A stretch of 64,000 nucleotides of DNA from an uncultured Paracoccaceae bacterium (GCA_947500005.1 CANMQJ010000003.1:62001-126000); one strand, 5' to 3'; positions 13,715-23,906 are shown, numbered from the stretch's first letter. Translations and numbers: made by a program. The notes: generated from the letters alone by a model not told the origin.

Positions 13715-14058
13715 CCCAGCCCGTCCGCCTCTTGCCGATCGACGAGGCCGCCGCCATGCTTGGCGTGCCGAAGGGCTCGCTGCGTCGGGCGGCAGATGAC
13801 CTCGGGCTGACCATCAAGATGGGGCGCGCCGTCCGGCTGCATCCCGACGATTTGGGAAAGGTGATCGAACAATGCCGCGTCGACCGAAGGGCGCCCGCCT
13901 CTACTGGCGGCCAGACAGCCGGATCTGGGAGATCCGCGACACCGGAAACATCCGCATATCGACCCGCGCGAGCTGCCGCAGCGAAGCTGAAGAAGCGCTC
14001 GCCGACTACATCTCGCGCAAGTTCCGCCCAAGTGGTCCCGTTCAAGCCGGGGAGCTGA
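13711..14058 (+). CDS. HTH protein, candidate excisionase
   Basis: 115 residues. Residues 1-52 (LLPIDEAAAMLGVPKGSLRR, then AADDLGLTIKMGRAVRLHPDDL) are a winged-HTH of the MerR/excisionase type. The last 60 residues are low complexity and overlap the integrase gene by 187 bases in another frame, so they may be poorly constrained. Position just before int fits an excisionase/directionality factor. Confidence 0.6.
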   Translation: MTQPVRLLPIDEAAAMLGVPKGSLRRAADDLGLTIKMGRAVRLHPDDLGKVIEQCRVDRRAPASTGGQTAGSGRSATPETSAYRPARAAAAKLKKRSPTTSRASSAQVVPFKPGS

Positions 14059-14957
14059 GCGTCAGCCAGGCGCTGGCCTACTACGCCGAGGAGCGCGGCC
14101 CCGAGCTGGCAGACCCGGCGCGCGCCGCCTACGCGATCGAGGCGCTGGACCGGTTCTGGGGCGACCTGCCCGCCTCCGCCATCAACGGCCCGACATGCCG
14201 CCGCTACGCGACCGAGCGCGGAGTCAGCCCCTCAACCGTGCGCCGCGAGCTGGGCGTGCTGCAGGCGGCGCTGCGCCACTGCGCGCGCGAGGGATACCTG
14301 ATCGCCGCGCCCGAGGTCTGGCGCCCCGCCCCGAAACCGTCCGAGGAGCGCTGGCTTACCCGGCAAGAGGCCGCATGGCTGCTGCGCGCGGCAAGGTCGC
14401 TGAACGTCGACGGGCGGCACCTGGCGGACTTCATCCTCTGCGGCCTCTACACCGGGACGCGCAAGGCCGCGATCCTGCGGCTGCATATCGACCGGGCGAA
14501 TGTTCTGGGCGGGCATGTCGACACCACGCGCGGCGTGCTCTACCGCCGCGCCAGCGTCGAGAGGGAAACAGCGAAGCGCCGCCGCCCGGCAAGACTGCCC
14601 GCGAAATACCTCGCCCATATCCGGCGCCAGGCGGCGCGCGGGCGGCGCTATGTCGTGGAGGATTACCAAGGCCGCATGATCGCCGACATCCGCAAGGGAT
14701 GGACCCGCGCCGTGACGCTGGCCGAGGAGATGGCCGAGAAGGAAGGGATCGAGATCGACCTCTCCTATTCCGACGGCCGCAAGATCACGCCCCATGTGCT
14801 TAAACACACCGCGATCACCTGGGCGCTGCAGCGCGGGGCATCGATCTGGGACGCGGCGGGCTATTTCTCGACCTCGGCCGAGACGATCGAAAGGGTCTAC
14901 GGCCACCACTCCCCGACTCACCAGGAGAGCGCGGTGGCGGCCATGAACCGGAGATAA
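13872..14957 (+). CDS. int: Tyrosine-type site-specific integrase
   Basis: 361 residues. The core domain shows the first catalytic Arg in LYTGTRKAAIL (near residue 200), the box II segment ITPHVLKHTAITWALQRG and the nucleophile Tyr in IERVYGHHSP. The second catalytic Arg of HxxR is Lys here (HVLK), a variant I recall from other alphaproteobacterial phage integrases. The N-terminal part (1-60) is the arm-type DNA-binding region. Its stop is 66 bases from the tRNA-Arg 3' end, the expected attachment site. Confidence 0.9.
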   Translation: MPRRPKGARLYWRPDSRIWEIRDTGNIRISTRASCRSEAEEALADYISRKFRPSGPVQAGELSVSQALAYYAEERGPELADPARAAYAIEALDRFWGDLPASAINGPTCRRYATERGVSPSTVRRELGVLQAALRHCAREGYLIAAPEVWRPAPKPSEERWLTRQEAAWLLRAARSLNVDGRHLADFILCGLYTGTRKAAILRLHIDRANVLGGHVDTTRGVLYRRASVERETAKRRRPARLPAKYLAHIRRQAARGRRYVVEDYQGRMIADIRKGWTRAVTLAEEMAEKEGIEIDLSYSDGRKITPHVLKHTAITWALQRGASIWDAAGYFSTSAETIERVYGHHSPTHQESAVAAMNRR

Positions 14958-15023
14958 CCGCACGGAAACCGCACGCAGCCCGAAATGGGCAGTTAGAAAT
15001 TCGAGGTAAGTGTTTGAAATTTA

Positions 15024-15100
<77 letters not shown>

Positions 15101-15149
15101 GTGCCACGGTTGCTACCGATCTTTGACGGTCGGCGCAACCTCAAAAACA

Positions 15150-16370
15150 TCATGCGAAGAGGTCATGTGCAAGCTCGAGCGCCTCGATCAGCACGTCGAC
15201 TTCCTCGCGTGTGTTGTAGAGACCGAAGCTTGCCCGGCAGGTCGCGGTAACACCCAGATGATCCATCAACGGGCCGGCGCAATGGTGTCCTGCACGCACG
15301 GCCACCCCCTTCTTGTCCAGAATGGTCGAAATGTCATGCGCATGGGCTGCACCGTCCAGCGTGAAGGAAAAGATTGCCGCCTTGTCAGGCCGCGTTCCCT
15401 GCACCTGAAGCCAGTTCAGCCCGGCGAAGCGCTCCATCGCGTAGTCGCGCAGGCCAGCTTCGTGCGCGGCTATGTTCTCCATTCCCAGGTCCGTGAGGTA
15501 ATCTAGCGCCGCCCCGAAGCCGATGGTCTGCACGATGCCCGGTGTTCCGGCCTCGAACTTCATCGGTGGGTCGTTATAGATCACCTCGTCCTTGCGGACC
15601 TCCCGGATCATGTCGCCACCCCCGATGAAGGGGCGCATCTCGGCCATGCGCTCCTTTCGGATATAGATCGCGCCAGAGCCTGACGGGCCATAAAGCTTAT
15701 GACCCGTGATGGCATAGAAGTCACAACCGATATCCGTCACGTCCACCGGGGAATGCACTGCCCCCTGTGAGCCGTCCACCAGCACCGGCACACCCTTGGC
15801 CCGGGCGCCCTCGCAAATGGCCTTCACATCAACGATGGTGCCCAAGACATTGGAACAATGGGTAATTGCGACCAGTTTCGTCCGGGGCCCGATCGCATCG
15901 ATCACCGCCTGCGGATCCAGGGCACCGGTAGAATCCACGTCGACCCATTTCAGGGAAACGCCCTGACGCTCACGCAGGAAATGCCAGGGCACGATATTGG
16001 CGTGATGCTCCATGACGCTCAGAACGATCTCGTCGCCGGCCTCCATGCGGGGCATGGCCCAGCCGTAGGCCACGAGATTGATTCCTTCGGTTGTTCCGGA
16101 ATTGAGCACGATCTCGTCTTCGGAAGGCGCATTCAGAAAGCGCGCGATCTTGCCGCGGACGGCTTCATACTTTTCGGTCGCAAGGTTGGAAAGATAGTGC
16201 AACCCCCTGTGAACGTTCGAGTATTCCTCGGCGTAGCCGCGTGTGACGGCGTCGATCACGACCTGCGGTTTTTGCGCCGAGGCACCGTTGTCGAGATAGG
16301 TCAGCGGTTTGCCATTTACCTCGCGAGAGAGGATCGGGAAATCGGTTCGGATTTTCGTGACGTCATACAT
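15150..16370 (-). CDS. sufS: Cysteine desulfurase SufS
   Basis: PLP enzyme that takes sulfur from cysteine for Fe-S assembly. 406 residues. PLP lysine in ITGHKLYGPSGSG, substrate region HHANIVPWHFLRE and the class II active-site cysteine in ATCRASFGLYNT. The start MYDVTKIRTDFPIL at 16370 matches family length. It is the last gene of the visible suf operon and overlaps the YIP1-family gene by eight bases. No sufE, sufT or sufA follows before the tRNA and prophage. Confidence 0.92.
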   Translation of the reverse strand: MYDVTKIRTDFPILSREVNGKPLTYLDNGASAQKPQVVIDAVTRGYAEEYSNVHRGLHYLSNLATEKYEAVRGKIARFLNAPSEDEIVLNSGTTEGINLVAYGWAMPRMEAGDEIVLSVMEHHANIVPWHFLRERQGVSLKWVDVDSTGALDPQAVIDAIGPRTKLVAITHCSNVLGTIVDVKAICEGARAKGVPVLVDGSQGAVHSPVDVTDIGCDFYAITGHKLYGPSGSGAIYIRKERMAEMRPFIGGGDMIREVRKDEVIYNDPPMKFEAGTPGIVQTIGFGAALDYLTDLGMENIAAHEAGLRDYAMERFAGLNWLQVQGTRPDKAAIFSFTLDGAAHAHDISTILDKKGVAVRAGHHCAGPLMDHLGVTATCRASFGLYNTREEVDVLIEALELAHDLFA

Positions 16371-16956
16371 AAGCGGCAGATCCCGTGAGCGGTGCGCCCG
16401 CAATCGACAAGAGAACGAACAGCACAAAGGCTATGGCAAAGACCGAGACGATCAAGACTCCGGCGGCCCGCCAGATGGAGCCCAGCCGATGCGCCTGGTC
16501 GATGAAGTGAAGAAAAATGTAAAGTCCGACCAGCGAGGCCGCGAGCGCCAGCAGCGCCGACAGGATCGGCACCACCAGCAACAGGAGAAAACCCGCCGCC
16601 TGTACGACAACACGCAGGAACTGCATCCAGACCATCAGAGCCATGATGTCGGTAAAGGATCCCTGCCCGCCCATCCAGCGGCCAACGCGGTGAATGGCAA
16701 CGATGGTCAGGATCAGCCCTCCGCCAACAATCGCGGCATAAGCGCCAAGACCCGGTCCCATGCCCGGCAGCATGCCGTCGGTCGCAGGAAAGACCAGGTT
16801 CATTATCGCCTGGATCGTGGTGTTCAGCACGATCGCGAGGGCAAGCGCGACCCACAGCGCCTCGCGCGGGATATCCATCGCCATGATCTGCCGCGCAGCC
16901 GCGGCCGGGTCGGTCACTGTCGTGACCGCCAATGTGCGCCAATGGGCGAAACTCAT
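16363..16956 (-). CDS. YIP1-family membrane protein
   Basis: 197 residues with about five hydrophobic segments; the sequence (DIPREALWVALALAIVLNTT, IVGGGLILTIVAIHRVGRWMG, later FIDQAHRLGSIWRAAG) is like YIP1-family inner-membrane proteins of Rhodobacteraceae. Function unknown. The start at 16956 (MSFAHWRTL) overlaps the upstream gene stop by four bases. Two adjacent members of this kind lie between sufD and sufS, suggesting duplication. Confidence 0.65.
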   Translation of the reverse strand: MSFAHWRTLAVTTVTDPAAAARQIMAMDIPREALWVALALAIVLNTTIQAIMNLVFPATDGMLPGMGPGLGAYAAIVGGGLILTIVAIHRVGRWMGGQGSFTDIMALMVWMQFLRVVVQAAGFLLLLVVPILSALLALAASLVGLYIFLHFIDQAHRLGSIWRAAGVLIVSVFAIAFVLFVLLSIAGAPLTGSAAYV

Positions 16957-17438
16957 TTGGCCGGCCTCTCTGCTTGCCTCAATCCGGAAAACCAGAACCA
17001 GCCAAACACCACGAGCCACAGAATGCCAACCCCTTGAAGTGCCGGGCCCGGCCCGACGAATCCGGCCACCAGCCCGTGAAGCAGCAGCACCGGCGCCGAG
17101 GCGAGCAACGCCCAGAACAACGCCATACGCGCGCCAAACCAGCTACCGCGCCCGCCGGCAATGCGGGCAAGCAGGTGGCTGAGCGCGGCCAAGCCGTAAA
17201 GTAGCAGCGGCGCAATAATGAGCCAGCCCAGCAAGGCACCGCCCAGAAGCATGTTCAACTCCTGCCCGGTCAGATGGGCCACGCGCGAAAGGCGCGGCAT
17301 CTGCGCGATGAAAACCAGTGCGCAGCCCGCCATAAGGATGGCGAGCGCGCGATCTTCACGCTCTCCCGCGGCCAGCAGGCGACGCATGACCGCACCCGGC
17401 CCACGATACGTTGCCACGATGTCCTGCGTCACCGCCAT
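16953..17438 (-). CDS. YIP1-family membrane protein, second copy
   Basis: 161 residues with about four membrane segments (LLGGALLGWLIIAPLLLYGL; WFGARMALFWALLASAPVLL; GILWLVVFGWFWFSG). Similar layout to the next gene, so probably a YIP1-like paralogue. Start overlaps the sufD stop by one base. A role in Fe-S assembly is not established; co-transcription is the only link. Confidence 0.6.
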   Translation of the reverse strand: MAVTQDIVATYRGPGAVMRRLLAAGEREDRALAILMAGCALVFIAQMPRLSRVAHLTGQELNMLLGGALLGWLIIAPLLLYGLAALSHLLARIAGGRGSWFGARMALFWALLASAPVLLLHGLVAGFVGPGPALQGVGILWLVVFGWFWFSGLRQAERPAK

Positions 17439-18721
17439 CAGCTACGCCGGTCCAGCCAGCCTTGCAGACGGGTGACGATGTCCTCGGCGATGGCCCGGTC
17501 TTCGACCTCCTGCACCGCCTCGGCAAGGAATGCGAGCGTCAGCATGTCGGTGGCCTTCTTCTCGGGAACCCCGCGAGAGCGCAGGTAGAAAAGCGCCGTA
17601 TCGTCGATCGCGCCACTGGTCGAGCCGTGCGAACAGGCCACGTCGTCAGCATAAATCTCCAGTTCGGGCTTGGCGAGGAACTGGCTGTCTCCGTCAAGCA
17701 GAAGCGACTGGGAAATCTGGTAGCCGTCGGTCTTCTGCGCCCCTTCCTTCACCAGGATCTTGCCCTGGAACACGCCCGTGGCCCCATTGCGCAGGACCTT
17801 CTTGAACACTTGCCGGCTTTCACAGTTCACCGCGTCATGAGTGATGAACACCGTGTCGTCATGGTGAAAATCGCCATCCCCGACGCACGCGCCAGCAACA
17901 TGCGCAACCGCATCGTCGCCGGTGAGTTCTATCACCTGCTCATTGCGGGTCAGCACACCGTTCACCGTCAGCGTAAAGGATTTATAGACCGATTCCCGCC
18001 CAAGCCGCGTGAACATGTGGGTGGCTGCGCGGCGCTCATGGTCCCGGCCCTGGGCGCGCACGTGATGCAGCGTGCCGCCATCGGCGATATCGATCTCGAT
18101 GCACTTGTTGAAGCGCGAGGCCGCTGGCCCGTTTTCCAGAATCGTCGCCTCGGCGCCGGATTCCACGCGGATCACATGGTGCAGGATCGCGTCCGACGCT
18201 TCGTCCTTGTGAACATAGCTGAGGCTGATCGGCTTGCTGAGCTTGCCGGTCACATGGATCGCGACACCATCGGTCGCATAGGCCGTGTTCAAAGCGGCAA
18301 GCGGGCGCTCAACCGGTTTCTGACCGCGCGCCTCCAGCACGCCGTAAAGATCCTTTGCCCAATGGATATCCTTGCAGCAGATATCCTCCAGCCGATCGAT
18401 CCGCACCCCTTCCATCGTCAGGTCGTCCGACGCTTCGGCATCGAATACGCCATCCACGAAAACGATCCTGAGGCGGTCGAAGGCACCGAACATCGGGGTT
18501 TCGTCATTGTGAAAGACTGCCGCACGCGCCGCATCGGGCGAAACCAGCGTATCCGGGCGCGTGTACTTCCAGTACTCGTCCCGGCGCGAGGGTAAGCCCA
18601 TCGCGCGTAAGCGCCGCAGTGCTTCGTCACGCGCGCTGCCCAGACAACCGCCCTCGGGCATCGTCAGCGCCGTCAACCGCGCCTCGGTCGCGTCCTGTTT
18701 AACCTGAGGCAAAGCCATCAC
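17438..18721 (-). CDS. sufD: Fe-S assembly protein SufD
   Basis: 427 residues. Partner of SufB and SufC in the SufBCD scaffold complex. The beta-helix core and the C-terminal signature LEIYADDVACSHGSTSGAID with the conserved His and FYLRSRG are clear. Start MMALPQVKQ overlaps the sufC stop by four bases. Expected to be cytosolic and iron-responsive through IscR/Iron regulators in this group. Confidence 0.92.
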   Translation of the reverse strand: MMALPQVKQDATEARLTALTMPEGGCLGSARDEALRRLRAMGLPSRRDEYWKYTRPDTLVSPDAARAAVFHNDETPMFGAFDRLRIVFVDGVFDAEASDDLTMEGVRIDRLEDICCKDIHWAKDLYGVLEARGQKPVERPLAALNTAYATDGVAIHVTGKLSKPISLSYVHKDEASDAILHHVIRVESGAEATILENGPAASRFNKCIEIDIADGGTLHHVRAQGRDHERRAATHMFTRLGRESVYKSFTLTVNGVLTRNEQVIELTGDDAVAHVAGACVGDGDFHHDDTVFITHDAVNCESRQVFKKVLRNGATGVFQGKILVKEGAQKTDGYQISQSLLLDGDSQFLAKPELEIYADDVACSHGSTSGAIDDTALFYLRSRGVPEKKATDMLTLAFLAEAVQEVEDRAIAEDIVTRLQGWLDRRS

Positions 18722-19473
18722 TGCACCTCTGCAAGAATGTCGCCGTAACCGTTATGCTCGACCTCAAGCGCCAGTTCCGGCCCGCCGGTCTTGATGATGC
18801 GGCCATCGGCCATGATGTGCACGACGTCCGGCTTGATGTGGTCCAGAAGGCGCTGATAATGCGTGATGACAAGGAAACCGCGACCCTCGTCGCGCAGCGC
18901 GTTCACGCCATCGGCCACAAGTTTCATCGCGTCGACGTCGAGCCCCGAGTCCGTCTCGTCGAGGATGCACATCTTGGGCTCCAGCATGGCCATTTGCAGG
19001 ATTTCATTGCGCTTCTTCTCGCCCCCCGAAAAACCGACATTCACCGGCCGCTTGAGCATTTCGGCGTCGATCTTGAGGGCCTTGGCCTTTTCGCGCACCA
19101 ACTTGAGGAAATCGGAGGCTGAAAGCTCTTCTTCGCCCCGCGCCTTGCGCTGCGCATTCACGGCGGTGCGCAGAAAGGTCATGTTGCCGACGCCGGGAAT
19201 TTCGACAGGGTACTGGAAGGCCAGAAACACACCTGCGGCAGCCCTCTCTTCGGGCTCCATGTCCAGAAGGTTCGCACCCTCGAGTTCGGCGGTGCCCTCC
19301 GTCACCTCGTACCCGTCACGGCCGGACAGCACGTAGGACAATGTCGATTTGCCCGATCCGTTCGGCCCCATGATCGCATGCACCTTGCCAGCCTCGACGG
19401 TCAGATCGACACCCTTGAGGATTTGCTTGTCCTCTTCTTCAAGTTTCACGTGCAAGTTTTTGATTTCAAGCAT
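18718..19473 (-). CDS. sufC: Fe-S assembly ATPase SufC
   Basis: 251 residues, ABC-type ATPase of SufBCD. Walker A GPNGSGKST, Q-loop region, signature SGGEKKRNE and Walker B CILDETDSGLD, followed by the H-loop VITHYQRLL. The length is normal for the family. Located 18 bases downstream of the pyruvyltransferase-like gene, which separates it from sufB together with two others. Confidence 0.95.
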   Translation of the reverse strand: MLEIKNLHVKLEEEDKQILKGVDLTVEAGKVHAIMGPNGSGKSTLSYVLSGRDGYEVTEGTAELEGANLLDMEPEERAAAGVFLAFQYPVEIPGVGNMTFLRTAVNAQRKARGEEELSASDFLKLVREKAKALKIDAEMLKRPVNVGFSGGEKKRNEILQMAMLEPKMCILDETDSGLDVDAMKLVADGVNALRDEGRGFLVITHYQRLLDHIKPDVVHIMADGRIIKTGGPELALEVEHNGYGDILAEVQ

Positions 19474-19491
19474 CTCTACCTCTTTCTTTTC

Positions 19492-20331
19492 TCAAACGCG
19501 CGCTTGGGCGCGCGGTGTTTCGGAAGCGGCGCGCAGCTGCGCCGGGAATGTGGTCAGAAGGTCTTCGCGCGCGCGCGCAACACCCTCGGCATGTTCGATT
19601 CGATCCCCGTCCCGGAGCCTGCCAAGAAGCGCGGGTATCTCTTCGATCAGGATCGGGTTGACCATCGCCCGCCCGACCGAAGCGGCATAGTCGTGGTATT
19701 TCAGATGGTTCTGCTCGCCGGGCACCAGCCAGGTCGACGGGACGCCGAAAGCATCCGCCACGATCAGCCCGTGCAGGCTCGCCGCGATCACATGACGCGC
19801 TGAGGCGATGCGACGGCACACCTCCACCGTGTCCGTACCGGGATCGATCAGGTCGATTGCCGGTTCCTCCGCCGCCAGCAGGCGCAGCGCTGGATCCTCC
19901 TTCATCGAGTGATGAGGGACCAGCGCAATGCGATCCTGACGCTCGGGCGCCGGGCCGATCACCCGGTCCGCCAGCAGTCCCGGATCGCCGAAGCGCCGCG
20001 TATCCACGCCAAGAAGCGCAGCCGTGACCGGACCGCGCAGAAGCGCCACATCAACATGCGCCAGGAAATCCCGCGGAACCGGATGCAGCAACCCTGCGCC
20101 CCAGATCACCGGTCGGCGTCCATCCCGAGGCGCCGTCTGATACTTGCGCCTCATCACCTGGATAAGCGACCCGATGGCCAACAACTCGCAGCCCATCGGT
20201 CCCGCATGCGCAACCTCGCGGCCCGATACATGAGCAACCACCAGCGCCGAGAGGGCGTCGCCGAAATTCGGCACTCCCTTCCACCAGAAAAGGCGCAGCG
20301 GCGCGTTTTGATCGGGCGCGCGTTGCATCAA
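19492..20331 (-). CDS. Polysaccharide pyruvyl transferase family protein
   Basis: 279 residues. [20 protein letters not shown] at the start, [34 protein letters not shown] and [20 protein letters not shown] are characteristic of the pyruvyl-transferase (WcaK/CsaB) fold, which adds ketal pyruvate to glycans. The actual acceptor is unknown. Lying inside the suf operon it is out of place; the start overlaps the ybjQ stop by four bases, so it is co-transcribed. Confidence 0.75.
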   Translation of the reverse strand: MMQRAPDQNAPLRLFWWKGVPNFGDALSALVVAHVSGREVAHAGPMGCELLAIGSLIQVMRRKYQTAPRDGRRPVIWGAGLLHPVPRDFLAHVDVALLRGPVTAALLGVDTRRFGDPGLLADRVIGPAPERQDRIALVPHHSMKEDPALRLLAAEEPAIDLIDPGTDTVEVCRRIASARHVIAASLHGLIVADAFGVPSTWLVPGEQNHLKYHDYAASVGRAMVNPILIEEIPALLGRLRDGDRIEHAEGVARAREDLLTTFPAQLRAASETPRAQARV

Positions 20332-20642
20332 TCGAGAACCACCGCGGTTCCGCTCATCGATACCATGAGCATCGAATCGGCCACGACTTCGTAATCGATA
20401 TCGACTCCCACGACGGCGTTCGCGCCCAGATCACGCGCCTGCTCTTCCAGTTCCGCCAACGCGATCTCGCGCGCATCGCGCAGCTTGGCCTCATAGGCGC
20501 CCGAGCGTCCGCCGATCACATCCGTGACCGAGGCAAAGAAATCCCGCACGACATTGGCGCCCATGATGGCCTCGCCCACGACGATGCCGCGATAATCGGT
20601 GATCCTGCGACCTTCGACGCTCGGAGTGGTTGTCACGATCAT
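20328..20642 (-). CDS. YbjQ/UPF0145 family protein
   Basis: 104 residues: [40 protein letters not shown], then [15 protein letters not shown], the hallmark of the YbjQ (DUF74) family, which forms pentamers resembling heavy-metal-binding folds. Function not established. It sits in the suf operon between a methyltransferase-like gene and the pyruvyl transferase. Confidence 0.85.
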   Translation of the reverse strand: MIVTTTPSVEGRRITDYRGIVVGEAIMGANVVRDFFASVTDVIGGRSGAYEAKLRDAREIALAELEEQARDLGANAVVGVDIDYEVVADSMLMVSMSGTAVVLD

Positions 20643-20663
20643 GCTCGTCTCCTGTTCTCGCCT

Positions 20664-21269
20664 CTAAGGCAGGGTCATGAAGTGGATCACCCGGTCAAGG
20701 CGATCGGCGGGAATGACGCATGGCTCGATGTGGAAAACCCCCATGCGACCCACAATGAGTGGCGTCCCGATGAAGGCCTCGACCTCGTGCATCCACTTCC
20801 GCCGTGTATAATCGTCGAACAGCAGGGTGACCGGCCGCTCGATGTTGAATGCGGTCGCGAGGGCGCAGCCAACGCGGAACCGGCCATCCACGAGAACGAC
20901 ATCCGGGTGCGGCGTCGCCCCCGTTTTCCACACGCCAAGCGGATAATCCGAATAATCGCGCCACCTCTCAGTAGTGACGGGATGCCCCCAATCATGCGTT
21001 TCCCCGATATTCACCCAACGGATATCGACCTGGCTTTCCCGCGACGGAGGGTTTTCGATGAACCATTGTTTCATCATTCGCGCCCAGCCCCGGTCGCTCT
21101 CGACCGAGGTCACGCGCTTTCCCTCCATTTCAGCGGCAAGTATCGTGGATCCGCCCGACCCGTACTCCAGAATGACAGATGCTTCGGCATAAGCACTGCG
21201 CAGCGCCTCTGCCTCTTCCGGAGGCAGGGTGAGCGCGGGGCGCTCAACCTGTGTGGATGCCACCGTCAT
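20664..21269 (-). CDS. Class I SAM methyltransferase-like protein
   Basis: 201 residues. ILEYGSGGSTILAAEMEGKR with VTSVESDRGWA is a degenerate SAM-binding motif, and PDVVLVDGRFRVGCALATAF follows at motif IV. Such proteins are common in Rhodobacteraceae, often beside glycan genes; the substrate is not known. It is the first of three non-suf genes between sufB and sufC. Confidence 0.7.
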   Translation of the reverse strand: MTVASTQVERPALTLPPEEAEALRSAYAEASVILEYGSGGSTILAAEMEGKRVTSVESDRGWARMMKQWFIENPPSRESQVDIRWVNIGETHDWGHPVTTERWRDYSDYPLGVWKTGATPHPDVVLVDGRFRVGCALATAFNIERPVTLLFDDYTRRKWMHEVEAFIGTPLIVGRMGVFHIEPCVIPADRLDRVIHFMTLP

Positions 21270-21299
21270 ACCCGGAACCGGCTGGGAAGGCGGGCCGGA

Positions 21300-22820
21300 T
21301 CAGCCCACCGACCCTTCCAGCGAGATGGCGACCAGCTGCTGCGCTTCCATGGCGAACTCCATCGGCAGCGCCTGCAACACGTCCTTGCAGAACCCGTTGA
21401 CCACCAGCGCCACCGCTTCCTCCTCGTCCATGCCGCGCTGGCGGCAATAGAAGAGCTGGTCATCATCAACCTTCGACGTCGTCGCTTCATGTTCGACACG
21501 CGAGGAGTTGTTGCGCACCTCGATGTAAGGAACCGTATGCGCCCCGCACTTGTCGCCGATCAGCAGGCTGTCGCACTGCGTATAGTTCCGGCTTTCCTTG
21601 GCCTTCGGATGCATCGAGACCAACCCTCGATAGGTGTTCTGCGCCTTGCCCGCGCTGATCCCCTTGGAGACAATGCGCGACTTGGTCCGTTTGCCCAGGT
21701 GCACCATCTTGGTGCCGGTATCGGCCTGCTGCATGTTGTTGGTGATGGCGATGGAATAGAACTCGCCCTGGCTGTCATCGCCCCGCAGGATGCAGGAGGG
21801 GTATTTCCATGTCACCGCAGATCCAGTCTCGACCTGGGTCCACATCACCTTGGATCGATCGCCCCGGCAATCGGCGCGCTTGGTCACGAAGTTGTAGATG
21901 CCCCCCTTGCCGTTCTCGTCGCCGGGATACCAGTTCTGGACGGTCGAGTATTTCACCTCGGCGTCTTCCTCGACGATGATCTCGACCACGGCCGCATGGA
22001 GCTGCGCAACGTCGCGCTGCGGCGCGGTGCAGCCCTCAAGATAGGACACGAAAGAGCCTTTGTCCGCGATGATCAAAGTCCGCTCGAACTGACCCGTATT
22101 CTCGGCATTGATGCGGAAATAAGTGCTCAATTCCATCGGGCAGCGCACGCCCGGCGGGACATAGACGAAAGAGCCGTCCGAGAAGACCGCGCTGTTGAGC
22201 GTGGCATAGAAATTGTCGGACACAGGCACAACAGAGCCCAGGTATTTCTTCACGAGCTCGGGATGCTCCCGGATCGCCTCGGAGATCGAGCAAAAGATGA
22301 CGCCATGCTTTTTAAGCTCGGCCTGGAAGGTCGTCCCGACCGATACGGAGTCGAACACGGCGTCCACGGCCACCTTGCGGCCCTCGGCGGGCGCGTTCTC
22401 GGCGCCTTCTACGCCGGCAAGGATCATCTGCTCCTTGAGCGGGATGCCCAGCTTTTCATAGGTCGCCAGAAGCTTGGGATCGACATCGTCGAGCGATTTG
22501 GGCTTGACCTCCATCGACTTGGGTCGGGCATAGTAATACTGGTTCTGAAAGTCGATCTCGGGATAGTCGACCATTGCCCAGTCGGGCTCCTCCTTCTGCA
22601 ACCAGCGCTCGTAGGCCGCCAGCCGCCAGTCGGTCATCCACTGGGGCTCCTCATTCTTCTGCGAAATCAGCCGCACGATATCCGGCGTCAGCCCCTTGGG
22701 GGCGTATTCCATCTCGATATCGGTATTCCAGCCATATTTATAGGTTCCGGCCTCGCGTACCGCATCCACGGTCTCCTGATCGACGCCTTCCTTGACCTGG
22801 GTCTGGTCCAATGCGGCCAT
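21300..22820 (-). CDS. sufB: Fe-S assembly scaffold SufB
   Basis: 506 residues, the usual length. Carries [20 protein letters not shown], the conserved [40 protein letters not shown] and the C-terminal [20 protein letters not shown] region that holds cluster-binding residues. It forms the cluster on the SufBCD complex. Placed 18 bases downstream of the cysteine desulfurase gene. Confidence 0.95.
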   Translation of the reverse strand: MAALDQTQVKEGVDQETVDAVREAGTYKYGWNTDIEMEYAPKGLTPDIVRLISQKNEEPQWMTDWRLAAYERWLQKEEPDWAMVDYPEIDFQNQYYYARPKSMEVKPKSLDDVDPKLLATYEKLGIPLKEQMILAGVEGAENAPAEGRKVAVDAVFDSVSVGTTFQAELKKHGVIFCSISEAIREHPELVKKYLGSVVPVSDNFYATLNSAVFSDGSFVYVPPGVRCPMELSTYFRINAENTGQFERTLIIADKGSFVSYLEGCTAPQRDVAQLHAAVVEIIVEEDAEVKYSTVQNWYPGDENGKGGIYNFVTKRADCRGDRSKVMWTQVETGSAVTWKYPSCILRGDDSQGEFYSIAITNNMQQADTGTKMVHLGKRTKSRIVSKGISAGKAQNTYRGLVSMHPKAKESRNYTQCDSLLIGDKCGAHTVPYIEVRNNSSRVEHEATTSKVDDDQLFYCRQRGMDEEEAVALVVNGFCKDVLQALPMEFAMEAQQLVAISLEGSVG

Positions 22821-22838
22821 GACTCACCTCCATTCGGG

Positions 22839-23906
22839 TCACGCGACGCGCGCGCGATGCCTCTTTTCCTTTGCCAGCCACGTTTCCGCGAAACGCAGCA
22901 CTTCGTCTTCAGTTGTCCGGGGGCCCAGCGAGACGCGTATCGCGCTTGCGGCCACCTGGTCGTCAAATCCCATCGCGGTGAGCACCGCGCTTGCGCGTAC
23001 CTTCCCGCTGGAACACGCGCTGCCGGCCGAGATCGAGAACCCCGCCAGATCCATCTGCATGACCTGGGTCTCTCCTTTCCACCCGGGTGTCGCAAAACAC
23101 AAGGTGTTGGGAAGTCTCTTCACGCCATTCCCGACAAAAATAGTCTCTGTGGCACCGGCCTCAAGAGCGTTTTCTAGAATATTTCTAAGTTGGGCGACAC
23201 GGTCCCAGACACCATCCGCAAGATCCTGTGCCGCCGCTTCGGCCGCCGCACCGAATCCCGCTATGCCCAGGACATTCTCGGTACCCGAGCGACGGCCCAT
23301 TTCCTGCCCGCCACCCCGGATCTGCGCACCGAGCTCCGTGCCGCGCGGCATCACCAGCGCACCGACCCCCTTGGGTCCACCAAGCTTGTGCGCCGAAATC
23401 AACGCCATGCCCGCGCCCATCCAGTTGAAGGCGATTGGCAGTTTGCCGAAGGCTTGCGTGGCATCTGTGACGGCGATCCCCCTTGGCAGATCCTGTACGA
23501 TGCCGGTTTCGGAATTGGCCAGTTGCAAGGTCGATTGCTCGGGCACATCAACGGTCACCCGGCCCTGCTGATCGACAGGTAAATCTTCGATAGTCCAAGC
23601 CCTTACGGCGTCATGTTCAACTGGCGCGCCATGCAGGTCACGGCCAGCCATCGCCAGCGCCGCCGCTTCCGTCGCGCCCGAGGTGAAAATCACGTCGGCC
23701 CCGTCCGCCCCAAGCGCAGATGCGACCTGCGCCCTCGCCTTCTCGACAAGGGCCTTGGCCGCACGGCCTTCGGCGTGAACCGAGGAGGGATTGCCGCAGA
23801 GATCCATCGCCGCAACAATCGCGTCGCGCGCCTCGACCCTGAGGGGCGTGGTGGCGTTATGATCGAGGTAGACGCGTTCCACTTGCTGCGGCCTTCCTTT
23901 TTTCAA
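22839..23906 (-). CDS. IscS/NifS-type cysteine desulfurase
   Basis: 355 residues. Class V PLP enzyme: YLDHNATTPLR at the start, NSETG, the PLP Lys in SAHKLGGPKG and the class I active-site loop SAGSACSSGKV. A second desulfurase (SufS) lies at the other end of the operon; both being retained is usual in Rhodobacteraceae. Slightly shorter than E. coli IscS (404). Located 24 bases downstream of iscR. Confidence 0.88.
   Translation of the reverse strand: MKKGRPQQVERVYLDHNATTPLRVEARDAIVAAMDLCGNPSSVHAEGRAAKALVEKARAQVASALGADGADVIFTSGATEAAALAMAGRDLHGAPVEHDAVRAWTIEDLPVDQQGRVTVDVPEQSTLQLANSETGIVQDLPRGIAVTDATQAFGKLPIAFNWMGAGMALISAHKLGGPKGVGALVMPRGTELGAQIRGGGQEMGRRSGTENVLGIAGFGAAAEAAAQDLADGVWDRVAQLRNILENALEAGATETIFVGNGVKRLPNTLCFATPGWKGETQVMQMDLAGFSISAGSACSSGKVRASAVLTAMGFDDQVAASAIRVSLGPRTTEDEVLRFAETWLAKEKRHRARVA

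Noticed and set aside
20682..23177. 831-residue open frame on the plus strand over sufB and neighbours
   Set aside because: Crosses three well-supported minus-strand genes and shows no domain.
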